From Myxococcales bacterium (GTDB lineage Bacteria > Myxococcota_A > Polyangia > Fen-1088), in the NCBI GenBank assembly GCA_022184915.1, contig JAGTJU010000006.1, forward strand, positions 124,001 through 188,000: DNA of 64,000 nucleotides, written 5' to 3'. Positions 22,011-30,871 of the stretch are shown one piece after another. Made by a program: the position numbers and the translations under genes. How positions within the stretch are numbered: position 1 is the stretch's first letter; each line of letters begins with the position of its first letter. Under the pieces are notes generated by a model that worked only from the letters and a program-made list of their open reading frames with translations, was not told the origin of the DNA and searched no databases.

Positions 22011-24644
22011 CTGAGTAGCGACGCACGTTGGGAGGCCTCGGACGACGAGGTCTCGCCTGCAACGATAACCCCCCAGTCCACCCGCGACCCTCGAGACGAA
22101 GAAGACGCTGAAGAGGCCCTCTCCCTGGGCTCCGAGGACGAATCGGACGATGACTCGTATGACGACGACGATTCTGACGACGAGGACGGGGACGACGACG
22201 ATTCTGACGACGAGGACGGGGACGACGACGACTCTGACGACGACGAGGACGACGAGGACGGGGACGACGACGGGGAAGAGGAGGACGACGACGAGGATGA
22301 TGAGGAAGAGGACGACGACGACGACGACGATGAGGACGACGACGAGCCCACAATCGTCATCCGTCTGAGCGAGGAGGAAGAAGAAGAATCAGACTTCTCC
22401 GAGCCACCGGCCATGGTGGTTCACCCAGGGCTGTTGGTCTCCGCAGCACCGGAGGAGGAGCACGTTCCCTCGCCGGCCCTCGAGAAGGCGCTGGTCCAGC
22501 TCCGTGAGGTCTTCAAGATCCAGGCGCTACGGCCGGGCCAGGCCAAGATCATCGAGTCAGTTTTGGCAGGCCGAGACACCCTGGCCGTCATGCCAACGGG
22601 GTCGGGCAAGTCGCTCACCTACCAGCTGCCCTCGCTGGTACTCGACGGCCCCACTTTGGTGGTCTCTCCCTTGTTGGCTCTCATCGAGGACCAGTACACC
22701 AAGCTCGTGAAGCTCGGCGTACCGGTGGCGCGCATCGATTCGAGCCGAACCGTCAAGGAACGCAACGCCGACCTCGAGGCGGTCCGCGAAGGGAAGATCA
22801 AGTTGATCTTGATTACCCCCGAGTCCGTGGGATCGCCAGCCATTCAGGAGCAGCTGGCCGGCGTCAAGTTCAGTCTGTTCGCCGTGGACGAGGCCCACTG
22901 TGTGTCCCAGTGGGGCCACGACTTCCGCCCGTCCTATCTGGGACTGCGTCGGGCCGCCCAGGTGCTCGGTCGGCCCCCCATTCTGGCCCTTACCGCCACG
23001 GCTACACCGGCCATCGCCGATGACGTCCTGGTGCAACTCGGGATGAAGGACTCGGAGGTCTTCCGTGTGTCCTTCCATCGGCCGAACTTGGCCTTCGACG
23101 TTCGCAAAGTGGCCGGCGAGGCGGACAAGCTCCGTCTGCTCGGCAAGATGATTCAACGCCTCCGGCGTCCGGGCATCATCTATTGCGCCACCACCCGCGC
23201 CGTGGACGATCTCTTCATCGCTCTCAAGGCGGGGAAGGTCCCCGTCGAGCGCTACCACGGCAAGATGACGGCGGGTGAACGCGAAAGGGCGCAAGCGTCG
23301 TTCATGCAGCATGGCCGCAAGGTCGTGATGATCGCCACGAACGCCTTTGGTCTCGGCATCGACAAGCCCGACATCCGTTACATCATCCACTACCAGATGC
23401 CGGGGTCACCCGAGGCCTACGTGCAGGAGGCTGGGCGGGCGGGTCGTGACGGCAAGCTTGCCCGCTGCATTCTGCTCTTCCAGCCTGAAGACATAGACAT
23501 TCAAGAGTACTTCCTCAAGGAAGCACACCCCACGAAGAGCCAGGCCCAAAAAGTGGCCCATGGCCTTTATGCCTGGAGCGATGAGGGCAAAGAGGTCTCC
23601 GTCCGAGATCTGGCCATGTCGCTCGCCTTGCCTGAGCGACGGGTGCGCGTGGTGCTGTCGGTGCTCGAGGGCATGGGCGTGGCCGAAGAGGTCAAGGCCT
23701 CGAAGTGGCAAGGTGTAAATCCGCGCCCCGCGCGGGAAGACATCGACAAATCGGCGAGCGTGTTCGAGGCGCGCCGAATCTCCGATCGGCGCCGGCTGGC
23801 CGACATGCTCGCCTACATGAACGCGAACAGCTGCCGCGTGCAGATGTTGCGGGAATACTTCGGCGAGCCCGCCGGACAGCGCTGCGGATTTTGCGACGCG
23901 TGTGCGGGGCTCGACAGCGAACTCTTCGACCCGGGCGACGCCGATGGCCGTACGAGCCTGCACGACGCCACTGACTTCAAGGGGAAGAAGCGCAAGCGCA
24001 AGAAGAAGAAGGGGGGAACCGTCGCGCCCGTGGTGATCGTGCCCGAGCGCACCTTTCAGGTGGCCATTCCCGAGCCTCTTCCGCCTTTGCCGTCCGTCCC
24101 TGTGCCCCGGGCTGCCGAAAGCGAGTCGTATGTCGACGAGGCGCTGTGGGCGGTCGACGCAGCGGCAAGCCCGCTGCCAGGAGAAGCCATCGTCGAAGGG
24201 GAGACTGACCTCTGGTCTTCTGAACTATCGCCGGGTGACCAGCCTGAAGCTCCGCTGATGCAGACGGTTCCGGAAGCGCTCGATGACGGCGTGTCCGCCG
24301 CTGCGGGGTTGGCCCCCGATGACTTCGACGGCGCCTGGGCTTCCGTGAGGGACGCAGCGTTGCGGCCCTTCACGGAGTGGCTGGTTCCAGAGCCGGTGTC
24401 GCTGCCCGTCTTGGTGGCCAAGCCCGTGGTCAACGGGCACAGCCCCAAAAAAGCCTCGAGTGGGGGCGGCCAGGACGAAGGCCGTCATGGGCGTCGTCGG
24501 CGAAAAAAGAAAGAGCGAGGCAACAAGCAACAGCGTCGCGAGCGCCGGAACCCTCGGGACCGCGGTCATCGTGGTCGCGATCGCGATCGAGACCGCGAAC
24601 GCGGCCCCCGGTTGCCGGGCTTCTACAACCCCGGCGGGGACTAG
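22011..24644 (+). CDS. recQ: RecQ-family ATP-dependent DNA helicase with acidic N-terminal and basic C-terminal extensions
   Basis: 877 aa if translation starts at CTG 22011; 743 aa if at the first ATG, 22413. The CTG start is preferred because it has the only good ribosome site and because the open frame between them encodes a coherent, strongly acidic tract. Residues about 45-125 are nearly all Asp/Glu/Ser/Gly. The helicase core follows: Walker A MPTGSGKS (about 194-201), DEAH (about 293-296) in AVDEAHCVSQWGHDF, LTATATP, and motif VI QEAGRAGRDG. The RecQ zinc-binding domain (SCRVQMLREYF, then CGFCDAC) is present. No HRDC domain is visible. Instead there is a KKRKRKKKKG patch, a Pro/Glu-rich linker and an Arg/Lys/Asp-rich tail ending in PGFYNPGGD. 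Confidence 0.9.
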   Translation: MSSDARWEASDDEVSPATITPQSTRDPRDEEDAEEALSLGSEDESDDDSYDDDDSDDEDGDDDDSDDEDGDDDDSDDDEDDEDGDDDGEEEDDDEDDEEEDDDDDDDEDDDEPTIVIRLSEEEEEESDFSEPPAMVVHPGLLVSAAPEEEHVPSPALEKALVQLREVFKIQALRPGQAKIIESVLAGRDTLAVMPTGSGKSLTYQLPSLVLDGPTLVVSPLLALIEDQYTKLVKLGVPVARIDSSRTVKERNADLEAVREGKIKLILITPESVGSPAIQEQLAGVKFSLFAVDEAHCVSQWGHDFRPSYLGLRRAAQVLGRPPILALTATATPAIADDVLVQLGMKDSEVFRVSFHRPNLAFDVRKVAGEADKLRLLGKMIQRLRRPGIIYCATTRAVDDLFIALKAGKVPVERYHGKMTAGERERAQASFMQHGRKVVMIATNAFGLGIDKPDIRYIIHYQMPGSPEAYVQEAGRAGRDGKLARCILLFQPEDIDIQEYFLKEAHPTKSQAQKVAHGLYAWSDEGKEVSVRDLAMSLALPERRVRVVLSVLEGMGVAEEVKASKWQGVNPRPAREDIDKSASVFEARRISDRRRLADMLAYMNANSCRVQMLREYFGEPAGQRCGFCDACAGLDSELFDPGDADGRTSLHDATDFKGKKRKRKKKKGGTVAPVVIVPERTFQVAIPEPLPPLPSVPVPRAAESESYVDEALWAVDAAASPLPGEAIVEGETDLWSSELSPGDQPEAPLMQTVPEALDDGVSAAAGLAPDDFDGAWASVRDAALRPFTEWLVPEPVSLPVLVAKPVVNGHSPKKASSGGGQDEGRHGRRRRKKKERGNKQQRRERRNPRDRGHRGRDRDRDRERGPRLPGFYNPGGD
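22161..22250 (+). repeat. 30-bp tandem repeat inside the recQ acidic tract
   Basis: Two identical 30-base units (22161-22190 and 22191-22220) and a third diverged one (22221-22250). Each encodes D-D-D-D-S-D-D-E-D-G or a variant, and simple GAC/GAG runs surround them. On the opposite strand the same DNA reads as a long poly-serine frame, which is a composition artefact. Confidence 0.9.
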
Positions 24645-24662
24645 CACTCGCGTCGCACAGAT

Positions 24663-24689
24663 GCCCCCCGTCTTCGAGGACGAGGGGGC
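24663..24689. terminator. Bidirectional stem-loop between recQ and the PEGA kinase gene
   Basis: The arms GCCCCCCGTC (24663-24672) and GACGAGGGGGC (24679-24689) form ten base pairs with one bulged A around a six-base loop. It lies in the 65-base gap between convergent genes. No T-run follows, so it may act with Rho or only protect 3' ends. Confidence 0.45.
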
Positions 24690-24709
24690 GCGCCTGCTGG
24701 TTGGCCGAA

Positions 24710-26680
24710 TCACAGTCCCAGCATGCGCTGAATGAAGTTTTTCTGCTTTTTGGGTGGTGGCCGCTTTCGCAAGGCGACCGACACGGATTGATTCTTCCGG
24801 GCCGAAACCGTGAAGCGCTTCTTGGCGGGCAAATAGCCCTGCTTGATGAAGGTGAGCTCGTAGGTGATGCCTGCTTTGAACCTCAAACTCATGGGCGCAC
24901 GGCCAAATACGCGCCGCTTGAGCTTCACCACGGCCCCTGAAGGGCGTGAGGCCACCTTCACCGAAACGATCGGGGCTGGTTTCGGCGCAGCGTTCGGCTT
25001 TCCCGCTTTGGAGGGCGTGGTTGGCGCCTTGCGGGTGGGCAAAAGGACCGCGTCCTCGGGGTCGTCACCGATGACCTTGTCCGCGAGGTCTTTCTCGGCC
25101 TGTGCGAGCAAGCTCTCTTCGTTGTCCGATTCGTCTTGGTCCGGGTCTTGGTCAGACGTTGCCGCCGGTACCTGCCCGGACGGGCTTGTGTCGGGTGCAG
25201 CGGCGTCTGCGGACGCCGACGGCGCTGCACCCTCGTCTACATCACCGTAGCTCTCTGCGCGTCCCAGGAGCCCTACGCCTTGCGGGGCCGGGGTCGGCAC
25301 GAACGGCACGTTGGTCGCCCGTCCGTGTTCGCTGCCCCCCACGTCGGGAGGGGATGTCTCGTCGCGACGGACCAGCAGGCCGATGGCGATGCCGATCGAG
25401 GTCAGGAGGCCCAGAGTGCCAAACATCCGGCGAGAGCTACGCTGTGACGAAGGCGTTGGGGCGAGCGACGGGGGTTGCGATGAGAGGCGCTGTGTCCCGG
25501 CGGTTTGGCCCGTCGGGGCGAAAGCCATGCTTTCGGGTATCGCGGAGGCGCCCGGGGCGGGCGGAGGCGCCGACCGCGAGGCTGACTGAGACGAGGCCAG
25601 GGTCGCTCCGAGCGCCACAGACTCGGGCAACGCCCCCATCGTCGAGGCCTCGAACTCGATGTCTTGATCGCCCAGCTCCATCGTGTCGTCGGGGCTGTGG
25701 GTGGGAGGCGGCAGCCTTCCGATCGAGGGAACGTGATCACGGGTTTCAAGGTCGGCAAGCCACCGCTTGAGCTCGGTCTTCCCCGACGCGCCGAACACCT
25801 GCCTCTGCACGTCTTCGATGACCTCCAGCATGGCATCGGCGGTCTGAAACCGTAAAGCGGGGTCGAGCTTCATGGCGCGCTGGATGAGCGCCGCCACCTC
25901 GGGGGCGATCCGCGGGTTGATTCGTTCAGGGGGAGGAAAGTCGGCCTTTTGGACGCGGAGAATCGACTCGAGGTCCGTCGGGGCCTCGAAGGGGCGCTTG
26001 CCCGTGAACATCAGGTAGAGGAGCGTCCCGATGGAGAAGAGATCGCTGCGGGCGTCGATGGCCGTGCCCGAGGCCTGCTCCGGAGACATGAAGGCCAGTT
26101 TCCCCTTGATGACTCCCTGGACCGTGTTTTCCCGCTTGGTCATCGCCTTGGCGATGCCGAAATCGGTGAGCTTGACCTCGCCCTCGGCGCTGACGAGCAC
26201 GTTGTGGGGGCTGACGTCCCGGTGAACGATGCCCATCGGCTTGCCCCCGCGCGTGCGGCTGTGTGCGTAGGCCAGCGCCCGGCAGACCTCGCCCACGATG
26301 AAAAGCGCGAGCGTGGGCGAAAGCTCGAAACCGGGGAGGGCCTTGACTCGGTTCAGGATCTGGTTGAGGTCCCACCCATCGACCAATTCGAGGACCAGGT
26401 AGTAGTGGCCCTTGGCCTGTCCGAGGTCCAGCACCTGGACGATGTTCGTATGGGTCAGCGACATGGCCACGTGGGCCTCGTCGATCATGAGGTTTTTGAA
26501 CTGCGGCTCGACGAGCAGCGTGGGCAAGATGCGCTTGAGCACCACCGGGCGCTCGAAGCCCTCGACCCCGTGCTGCGTGCCGGCGTAAATCTCCGCCATG
26601 CCGCCATCGGCGATCTTGCGGCTGATCCTGTAGCGACCCTTCGCCATGTGCGGTTTGGTTCGAGCACGGCGCCTCATCAC
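24710..26680 (-). CDS. Membrane Ser/Thr protein kinase with C-terminal PEGA domain
   Basis: 656 aa from GTG 26680; ATG 26647 would give 645 aa beginning MAKGRYRISRKIADGG. The kinase domain (about 15-285) is intact: ADGGMAEIY glycine loop, VVLKRI lysine, HRDVSPHN catalytic loop, DFG in LTDFGIAKA, and MSPEQ. HRDVSPHN in place of HRDLKPxN is common in myxobacterial kinases. A long Ser/Pro/Ala-rich linker leads to one membrane helix (TLGLLTSIGIAIGLLV, about 420-437). The extracytoplasmic region is acidic and low-complexity, then has a PEGA domain (SVKVASRPSGAVVKLKRR and on to FTVSARKNQSVSVALRKR, about 570-640). PEGA domains are thought to bind surface layers. This gene is the active counterpart of the pseudokinase at 4.2-6.0 kb. 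Confidence 0.92.
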   Translation of the reverse strand: MMRRRARTKPHMAKGRYRISRKIADGGMAEIYAGTQHGVEGFERPVVLKRILPTLLVEPQFKNLMIDEAHVAMSLTHTNIVQVLDLGQAKGHYYLVLELVDGWDLNQILNRVKALPGFELSPTLALFIVGEVCRALAYAHSRTRGGKPMGIVHRDVSPHNVLVSAEGEVKLTDFGIAKAMTKRENTVQGVIKGKLAFMSPEQASGTAIDARSDLFSIGTLLYLMFTGKRPFEAPTDLESILRVQKADFPPPERINPRIAPEVAALIQRAMKLDPALRFQTADAMLEVIEDVQRQVFGASGKTELKRWLADLETRDHVPSIGRLPPPTHSPDDTMELGDQDIEFEASTMGALPESVALGATLASSQSASRSAPPPAPGASAIPESMAFAPTGQTAGTQRLSSQPPSLAPTPSSQRSSRRMFGTLGLLTSIGIAIGLLVRRDETSPPDVGGSEHGRATNVPFVPTPAPQGVGLLGRAESYGDVDEGAAPSASADAAAPDTSPSGQVPAATSDQDPDQDESDNEESLLAQAEKDLADKVIGDDPEDAVLLPTRKAPTTPSKAGKPNAAPKPAPIVSVKVASRPSGAVVKLKRRVFGRAPMSLRFKAGITYELTFIKQGYLPAKKRFTVSARKNQSVSVALRKRPPPKKQKNFIQRMLGL

Positions 26681-26733
26681 CGGCGCCCGCTAAAGTTATC
26701 CTGATTCCGCCAGCTTAGGTAGGGGCGTGGAGC

Positions 26734-26758
26734 AAACCCCTGCTGCTTTGGGGGTTTT
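26734..26758 (+). other. Hairpin with T-run between divergent genes
   Basis: AAACCCC (26734-26740) pairs with GGGGTTT (26751-26757) around a ten-base loop, followed by one more T. It lies in the 195-base gap between the kinase gene and the lipoprotein gene. With no plus-strand gene upstream, it is either a leader structure of the lipoprotein gene or chance. The rest of the gap is GC-rich and shows no clear promoter. Confidence 0.3.
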
Positions 26759-26875
26759 GGAGCCTAGGGCGGGCCGGCCGGGCGAATTTCTCGTTTCTCC
26801 CAGCCCGGGGCGGGGGCGGGCGCGCGGCCGGTTGCCGTCGCCTGAAGGCGGCACTATGGTTACCGGGTAGGCCCC

Positions 26876-27562
26876 ATGTCGTCCAGGAGGTTCGCGTTGC
26901 CACGAAGGGTTCGGACGGTCTTTCGAGGTCTCGATGGGGCCCTCTGTGTCCTCTTGGGCCTGGTGTCAGCGGCCTCGGGCCTCGCCGCGTGCGGAGGCTC
27001 GAACATGGGGCTCCAGGAACTCAAGGGGGGCATTGAGCTCGGGGTGCGTCGGGGGGCGGCGTGGACCACCTTGACAGTCAAGCCCCCTTACGTCATTGGC
27101 CCGCGGACGAACTTGAAGCTCGAGCGGGGTGTCTTCAGCGGGAACATCGATGGGCGCGGCGTAAAGCTCTACGTGGACGAATCGGGGGTCCATGGGCAGG
27201 GTCCTTTCGGCAACGTGAACGTCGAGATCTTCGACGGGCCAGACTCGATGACCATCGAAGGCACGTGGAACGATAGCCGGGTGCACTTCAAGGTGACCGA
27301 GGACTCCTTCCGGGGCACGATCCCGGTGTGGAACAACAACGCGGGTCTGCTGCGCGACGTAGAAAGCTGTCAGTACGTGCTCGACAAGGTCGACGTCGAC
27401 GGTAGCCGGATGGGTTTTTCGACCTGCAACAATCTTCCTGAAGACACGCGCATCGAGGTGCCGGCTGCCGTGCAGGATTGGCTGACGCGGCCGGAGCTCA
27501 CCGCCATCCTGCTTGCGCTGCTGTCGTCACCGCCCACGACCTATCTCGAGCGCTCCTTCTGA
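26876..27562 (+). CDS. Hypothetical lipoprotein
   Basis: 228 aa. A long basic n-region (SSRRFALPRRVRTVFR) precedes a hydrophobic stretch and the lipobox LAAC (Cys near residue 39), followed by GGSN. The mature part is beta-rich with repeated GVFSGNIDGRGVKLYVDESGV-like patterns (about 70-150) and two Cys (SCQYVL and STCNN) that could pair. I do not recognise the family. It is convergent with the sugar dehydrogenase gene and divergent from the PEGA kinase. Confidence 0.65.
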   Translation: MSSRRFALPRRVRTVFRGLDGALCVLLGLVSAASGLAACGGSNMGLQELKGGIELGVRRGAAWTTLTVKPPYVIGPRTNLKLERGVFSGNIDGRGVKLYVDESGVHGQGPFGNVNVEIFDGPDSMTIEGTWNDSRVHFKVTEDSFRGTIPVWNNNAGLLRDVESCQYVLDKVDVDGSRMGFSTCNNLPEDTRIEVPAAVQDWLTRPELTAILLALLSSPPTTYLERSF

Positions 27563-27590
27563 GGTTGTGGGACCCGTCGCGGGCGCGCCC

Positions 27591-28934
27591 TCATTCCGGA
27601 TCGATGCGATAGACGTTTCCTACGATGTCGCTCAGATAAAGTTCACCAAGGGCGTCTTCCCCGAAGCTTGCAAGGCCTTGAATGCGCGTGGTGTCGCTGG
27701 CGAGGTCGGCGGTGAGCTCAACTTCGCTCGTTGCCTGTCCTGCCACCTGGACGAAAGACCAAACTTGGTTGGTGTTGTGATCGCCGTAGAGATAGCGGCC
27801 TGCAAGGCAGGGAATAAGGCGACCTCGATAGACGAACCCGCCAATGACGGAGCGACCAGGGTTCTGACCGTTTCGTAGAGGTGGGTTTTCGTACTCCGCA
27901 AGCGGCAAGAGCTTGCCCGTTCGGTCGCAGTCGGGCGCGCCAAAACAATGCGTGCCTTCCATGACACTCCAGCCGAAATTCAGACCCGCTTTTTGTTCGG
28001 CCGCCGGAACCACGTGGACCTCCTCCCAGTCGCCCTGTCCCACGTCGCCGATGTACAAGTCCCCGTTCATGCGGTCGAAGGACCATCGCCACGGGTTGCG
28101 TAGACCAATGGCCCACACGTGAATGCCCGCCGGCTCGGGCATGTTCCCGGTGGGCCGGGCCCGGGGATCCTCCACATCGATCCGGAGCATTTTCCCGAGG
28201 TCCGTGCGTACGTTTTGGCCCGCCTTGAAGGGATCGTTCGCGGCGCCGCCGTCCCCGATGCCGGCGTAGAGCAGGCCGTCCTTGCCGAAGGCCATCATGC
28301 CGCCATTGTGATTTCCGTGCGTGGAGTGCGCGACCACGACGAGCGGCGTGAGACTCGGCTCGGCGCGCTCTGGGGTGGCGCCCCGCTCGCCCTCTGCCAC
28401 CACGAGGTCCCCCCCCTGGCCCTGCGAGAGCGGGTCATTGCCTCGCCGCGTGTAGTAAACGAAAAAGCGGCCGTTGTCGTCGTACTGCGGATGAAACGCA
28501 AGCCCCAAGAGGCCCCGCTCTCCCGCGTCCTCCAGTACCGAACGCCGAAGGTCGAGAAAGGGCGTTTCCAGCAAGGTCCCTCCGGCGACCACCTGAATCA
28601 GCCCCTCTCGTCTGACGACAAAGAGCGGTGCGCGTTCGGTAGGCTGGGTCACGTAGACCGCCGCGCCGTCAGTCTTCGCCACGCGCGTGAGCTTGAGCTT
28701 CGGCACGGCGGTGCATGCGGCGGTAGGTGGAGCGCCGCCGGCGCCTGGTGCGACGTTTCCACCGCCAGCGTCCGAGCCGCCGTTGCCGGCTCCATCGGCC
28801 CCGGCAGCGCCTGCGTCGAGGCCGGAGCGACCCTCATGGCCGTTGCTACAAACGCTCGACCCGACCAGGAGGGCGGCAAGAGCACCGAGGGCGGTCAGCC
28901 CGTGCCGGGCTCGAAGCAAATGTCCATTCGTCAT
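27591..28934 (-). CDS. PQQ-dependent glucose/sorbosone dehydrogenase family protein (secreted)
   Basis: 447 aa from ATG 28934; an in-frame upstream extension lacks a ribosome site. An N-terminal export signal is followed by a Gly/Asp/Ala-rich linker (to about residue 85). The GSDH six-bladed propeller domain has GERGLLGLAFHPQYDDNG, HNGGMMAFGKDGLLYAGIG, GLRNPWRWSFD and LYIGDVGQGDWEEV. Members oxidise sugars in the periplasm using PQQ. No PQQ synthesis genes are in this window. A Cys after the signal (SSVC) is a poor lipobox, so a lipoprotein anchor is uncertain. Confidence 0.88.
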   Translation of the reverse strand: MTNGHLLRARHGLTALGALAALLVGSSVCSNGHEGRSGLDAGAAGADGAGNGGSDAGGGNVAPGAGGAPPTAACTAVPKLKLTRVAKTDGAAVYVTQPTERAPLFVVRREGLIQVVAGGTLLETPFLDLRRSVLEDAGERGLLGLAFHPQYDDNGRFFVYYTRRGNDPLSQGQGGDLVVAEGERGATPERAEPSLTPLVVVAHSTHGNHNGGMMAFGKDGLLYAGIGDGGAANDPFKAGQNVRTDLGKMLRIDVEDPRARPTGNMPEPAGIHVWAIGLRNPWRWSFDRMNGDLYIGDVGQGDWEEVHVVPAAEQKAGLNFGWSVMEGTHCFGAPDCDRTGKLLPLAEYENPPLRNGQNPGRSVIGGFVYRGRLIPCLAGRYLYGDHNTNQVWSFVQVAGQATSEVELTADLASDTTRIQGLASFGEDALGELYLSDIVGNVYRIDPE

Positions 28935-29026
28935 GGCAGGTGCACCTTTGTCAGCGGGCCAGAAGGCGACCGGGGCGGGAGCGCCGGTTGATCCAGGATA
29001 GCGACCCCCAGGACCCGACGAAAGGC

Positions 29027-30217
29027 TCAACCAGGCTCGCGCGTTTTGACCTGTACCAAGCGGCCGCCTTCCTGGGTGGCGGCAAGGGTCCCGCAGGCGG
29101 CTCCAATCTCCTTGCCCCCGGAATAGCGGCGCACCGTGGGGATGCCATGGACCGCGAGCACGTCGCGAAAGCCCTTGAGCTCGGCCTCGTCAGGTGGCAG
29201 GTACTGCCCCGAGGGATCCGTCACGTCGATGAGGTTCACCTTCACCCTCAGGCCTGCCGTGAGGTCCACGAGTGCCTGCGCTGTCTGCGGCGCGAGGTTC
29301 ACGCCACCGATGGCCACATAGGCGAGGGTGACGCGCTGTCGTGTGGCGTTGGCGTAGGCCCGAATGCTCTCGAAGAGCTCAGGCAGGGACCAGCGCTTTT
29401 CAATGGGCATCAACTGCGCGCGAAGGTCCGACGTGGGGGCCCCGAGGGAGAACACCAAGCGAAAGTTATGACCCTCTTCGGTGTAGCGCCGGATCATGGG
29501 CACGACGCCCGCCGTGGAGATCGTGATGGCCTTGGCCGCGATCGCAGGACCTGCGGGTTCACAAAACACGCGGGCCGATCGAAGCACGTTTTCGTAGTTC
29601 AAGAAGGGCTCGCCCATGCCCATGAACACGATTCCCCGGATGGGTTTGTCCGCTTCTTCGGCCACTTTGCGGTGTTGGGCGAGGATCTCCCAGGTGGAGA
29701 GATTGCGGATTCCCCCTAGTTTTCCCGTGGCGCAGAAATCGCAGGCCAAAGCGCAGCCGACCTGACTGCTGACGCAAAGGGTGTACTTCGCCGTGGGAAG
29801 GGCTTCGAGCGCGGCCGCTCGACCTTGCTTTCGTCGCTCCTTGAGCGCACGGGCGTCTTCAGCGTCGGGCAGAGGAATGCGGACGGCCTCGACGGTACGT
29901 CCGTCGTGCAACCGAAAGAGGTACTTGGTGAAGCCGTCCTCGCTTTGCCGCCGTTCGACGATCTGGATGTCTGCGAAGCGTGCATTCCGCTCCAGCCATT
30001 TGCGTGCCGGCGAGGTCAGTCCCGCCAGTCTGTCGAAGTCCGTTCGCCCTTCGCGGTGGACGCGCGCGAACACCCTTCGGGCGACTTCCCTCGAGATCCC
30101 CTGCGCGCCGAGAGCGCGCTCGGTCTCGGTCATGTCCATGTTGCGCAAATCAATCGGAGCGTCGGGCTCGGGCGCACACGAGGTGAAAGCGGGTGAGATT
30201 GGCAGGTTCGTGGTCAT
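29027..30217 (-). CDS. rlmN: Dual-specificity RNA (adenine-C2)-methyltransferase RlmN
   Basis: 396 aa from ATG 30217; a TTG at 30235 would give 402 aa and overlap the miaE stop. The radical-SAM motif is CALACDFC (CxxxCxxC), followed by ATGKLGG. FMGMGEPFLNYENV and GLRVKVNLIDV follow, and the C-terminus keeps YSGGKEIGAACGTL, which contains one of the two mechanistic cysteines. In E. coli RlmN makes m2A2503 in 23S rRNA and m2A37 in some tRNAs. The N-terminal accessory domain is present (about 30-100). It is cotranscribed with miaE, which modifies the same tRNA position. Confidence 0.93.
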   Translation of the reverse strand: MTTNLPISPAFTSCAPEPDAPIDLRNMDMTETERALGAQGISREVARRVFARVHREGRTDFDRLAGLTSPARKWLERNARFADIQIVERRQSEDGFTKYLFRLHDGRTVEAVRIPLPDAEDARALKERRKQGRAAALEALPTAKYTLCVSSQVGCALACDFCATGKLGGIRNLSTWEILAQHRKVAEEADKPIRGIVFMGMGEPFLNYENVLRSARVFCEPAGPAIAAKAITISTAGVVPMIRRYTEEGHNFRLVFSLGAPTSDLRAQLMPIEKRWSLPELFESIRAYANATRQRVTLAYVAIGGVNLAPQTAQALVDLTAGLRVKVNLIDVTDPSGQYLPPDEAELKGFRDVLAVHGIPTVRRYSGGKEIGAACGTLAATQEGGRLVQVKTREPG

Positions 30218-30231
30218 GAGGTCTCGGCGGC

Positions 30232-30807
30232 TCAATGCACCCGGCAGCCAAAGCCGAGGTTTGCGATGATACCCGCCTCGCGGGTGGCCATGGCATCGAG
30301 CCGTTGCTGGACCTCCGCCTGGGGCATGTACAAGGTGGCGAGGTCGACGAAGATCGAGGCGTGGCGTTCCTCGGCGTTGGCCAGCACCTGATAGAACTCT
30401 GCGAGGCGCCTGTCGCCCGCCTGTCGGAAGCCGGCAGCCAAGAGCTGCAGCCGCTCGTGGGAGCGAGCCTCGATGAGGCCCGCCACCAGGAGCAAATCGA
30501 CACGGCGTTCCGGCTCACCGCTGGCCACCCCGGCGAAAAGCGCCCGTGTGTAGTTGTTTGCCATGTCGGTGCGCGGGGTGAAGCCGCGTTCGGCCAGAAG
30601 GACAGAGACCTGCACCACGTGGCTCGTTTCTTCGTGGGCCAAGCGCGAGAGCGTCTCCACGAAGTGGTGGTTGTGGGGGTACCGGCGCACGAGCGACAGC
30701 GCGTTTTCGGCGGCTTTGCGCTCGCAATGCAGGTGGTCAGAAAGCAAGCCTGCCAGGTCGGCCGTGCTGGCCTCGAACCATCCTGCACGTGTGGCTGACT
30801 TCAACAT
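30232..30807 (-). CDS. miaE: tRNA-(ms2io6A37) hydroxylase MiaE
   Basis: 191 aa from ATG 30807 (MLKSATRAGWFEAS), normal for the family. It is a ferritin-like di-iron protein: the ligand pattern is HCERKAAENAL, HEETSHVVQ, LIEARSHERLQ and EERHASIFVDL, supplying Glu and Glu-x-x-His pairs. MiaE hydroxylates the isopentenyl group of ms2i6A37 in tRNAs reading UNN codons. Its own substrate makers, miaA and miaB, are not in the window. Its stop lies next to or inside the rlmN start region, so the two are an operon. Confidence 0.92.
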   Translation of the reverse strand: MLKSATRAGWFEASTADLAGLLSDHLHCERKAAENALSLVRRYPHNHHFVETLSRLAHEETSHVVQVSVLLAERGFTPRTDMANNYTRALFAGVASGEPERRVDLLLVAGLIEARSHERLQLLAAGFRQAGDRRLAEFYQVLANAEERHASIFVDLATLYMPQAEVQQRLDAMATREAGIIANLGFGCRVH

Positions 30808-30871
30808 GGCGAGGGGGCGGACGGGAAGCAGCCGCACCCGAGAGGATGCGGCCGCGTCGGTGGGTCTGGGC

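Noticed and set aside
22000-22414. Long minus-strand poly-serine reading frame continuous with radC
   Set aside because: It is the complement of the Asp/Glu tract of recQ; the extension has no start signal near it and the radC start at 21751 fits the family length.
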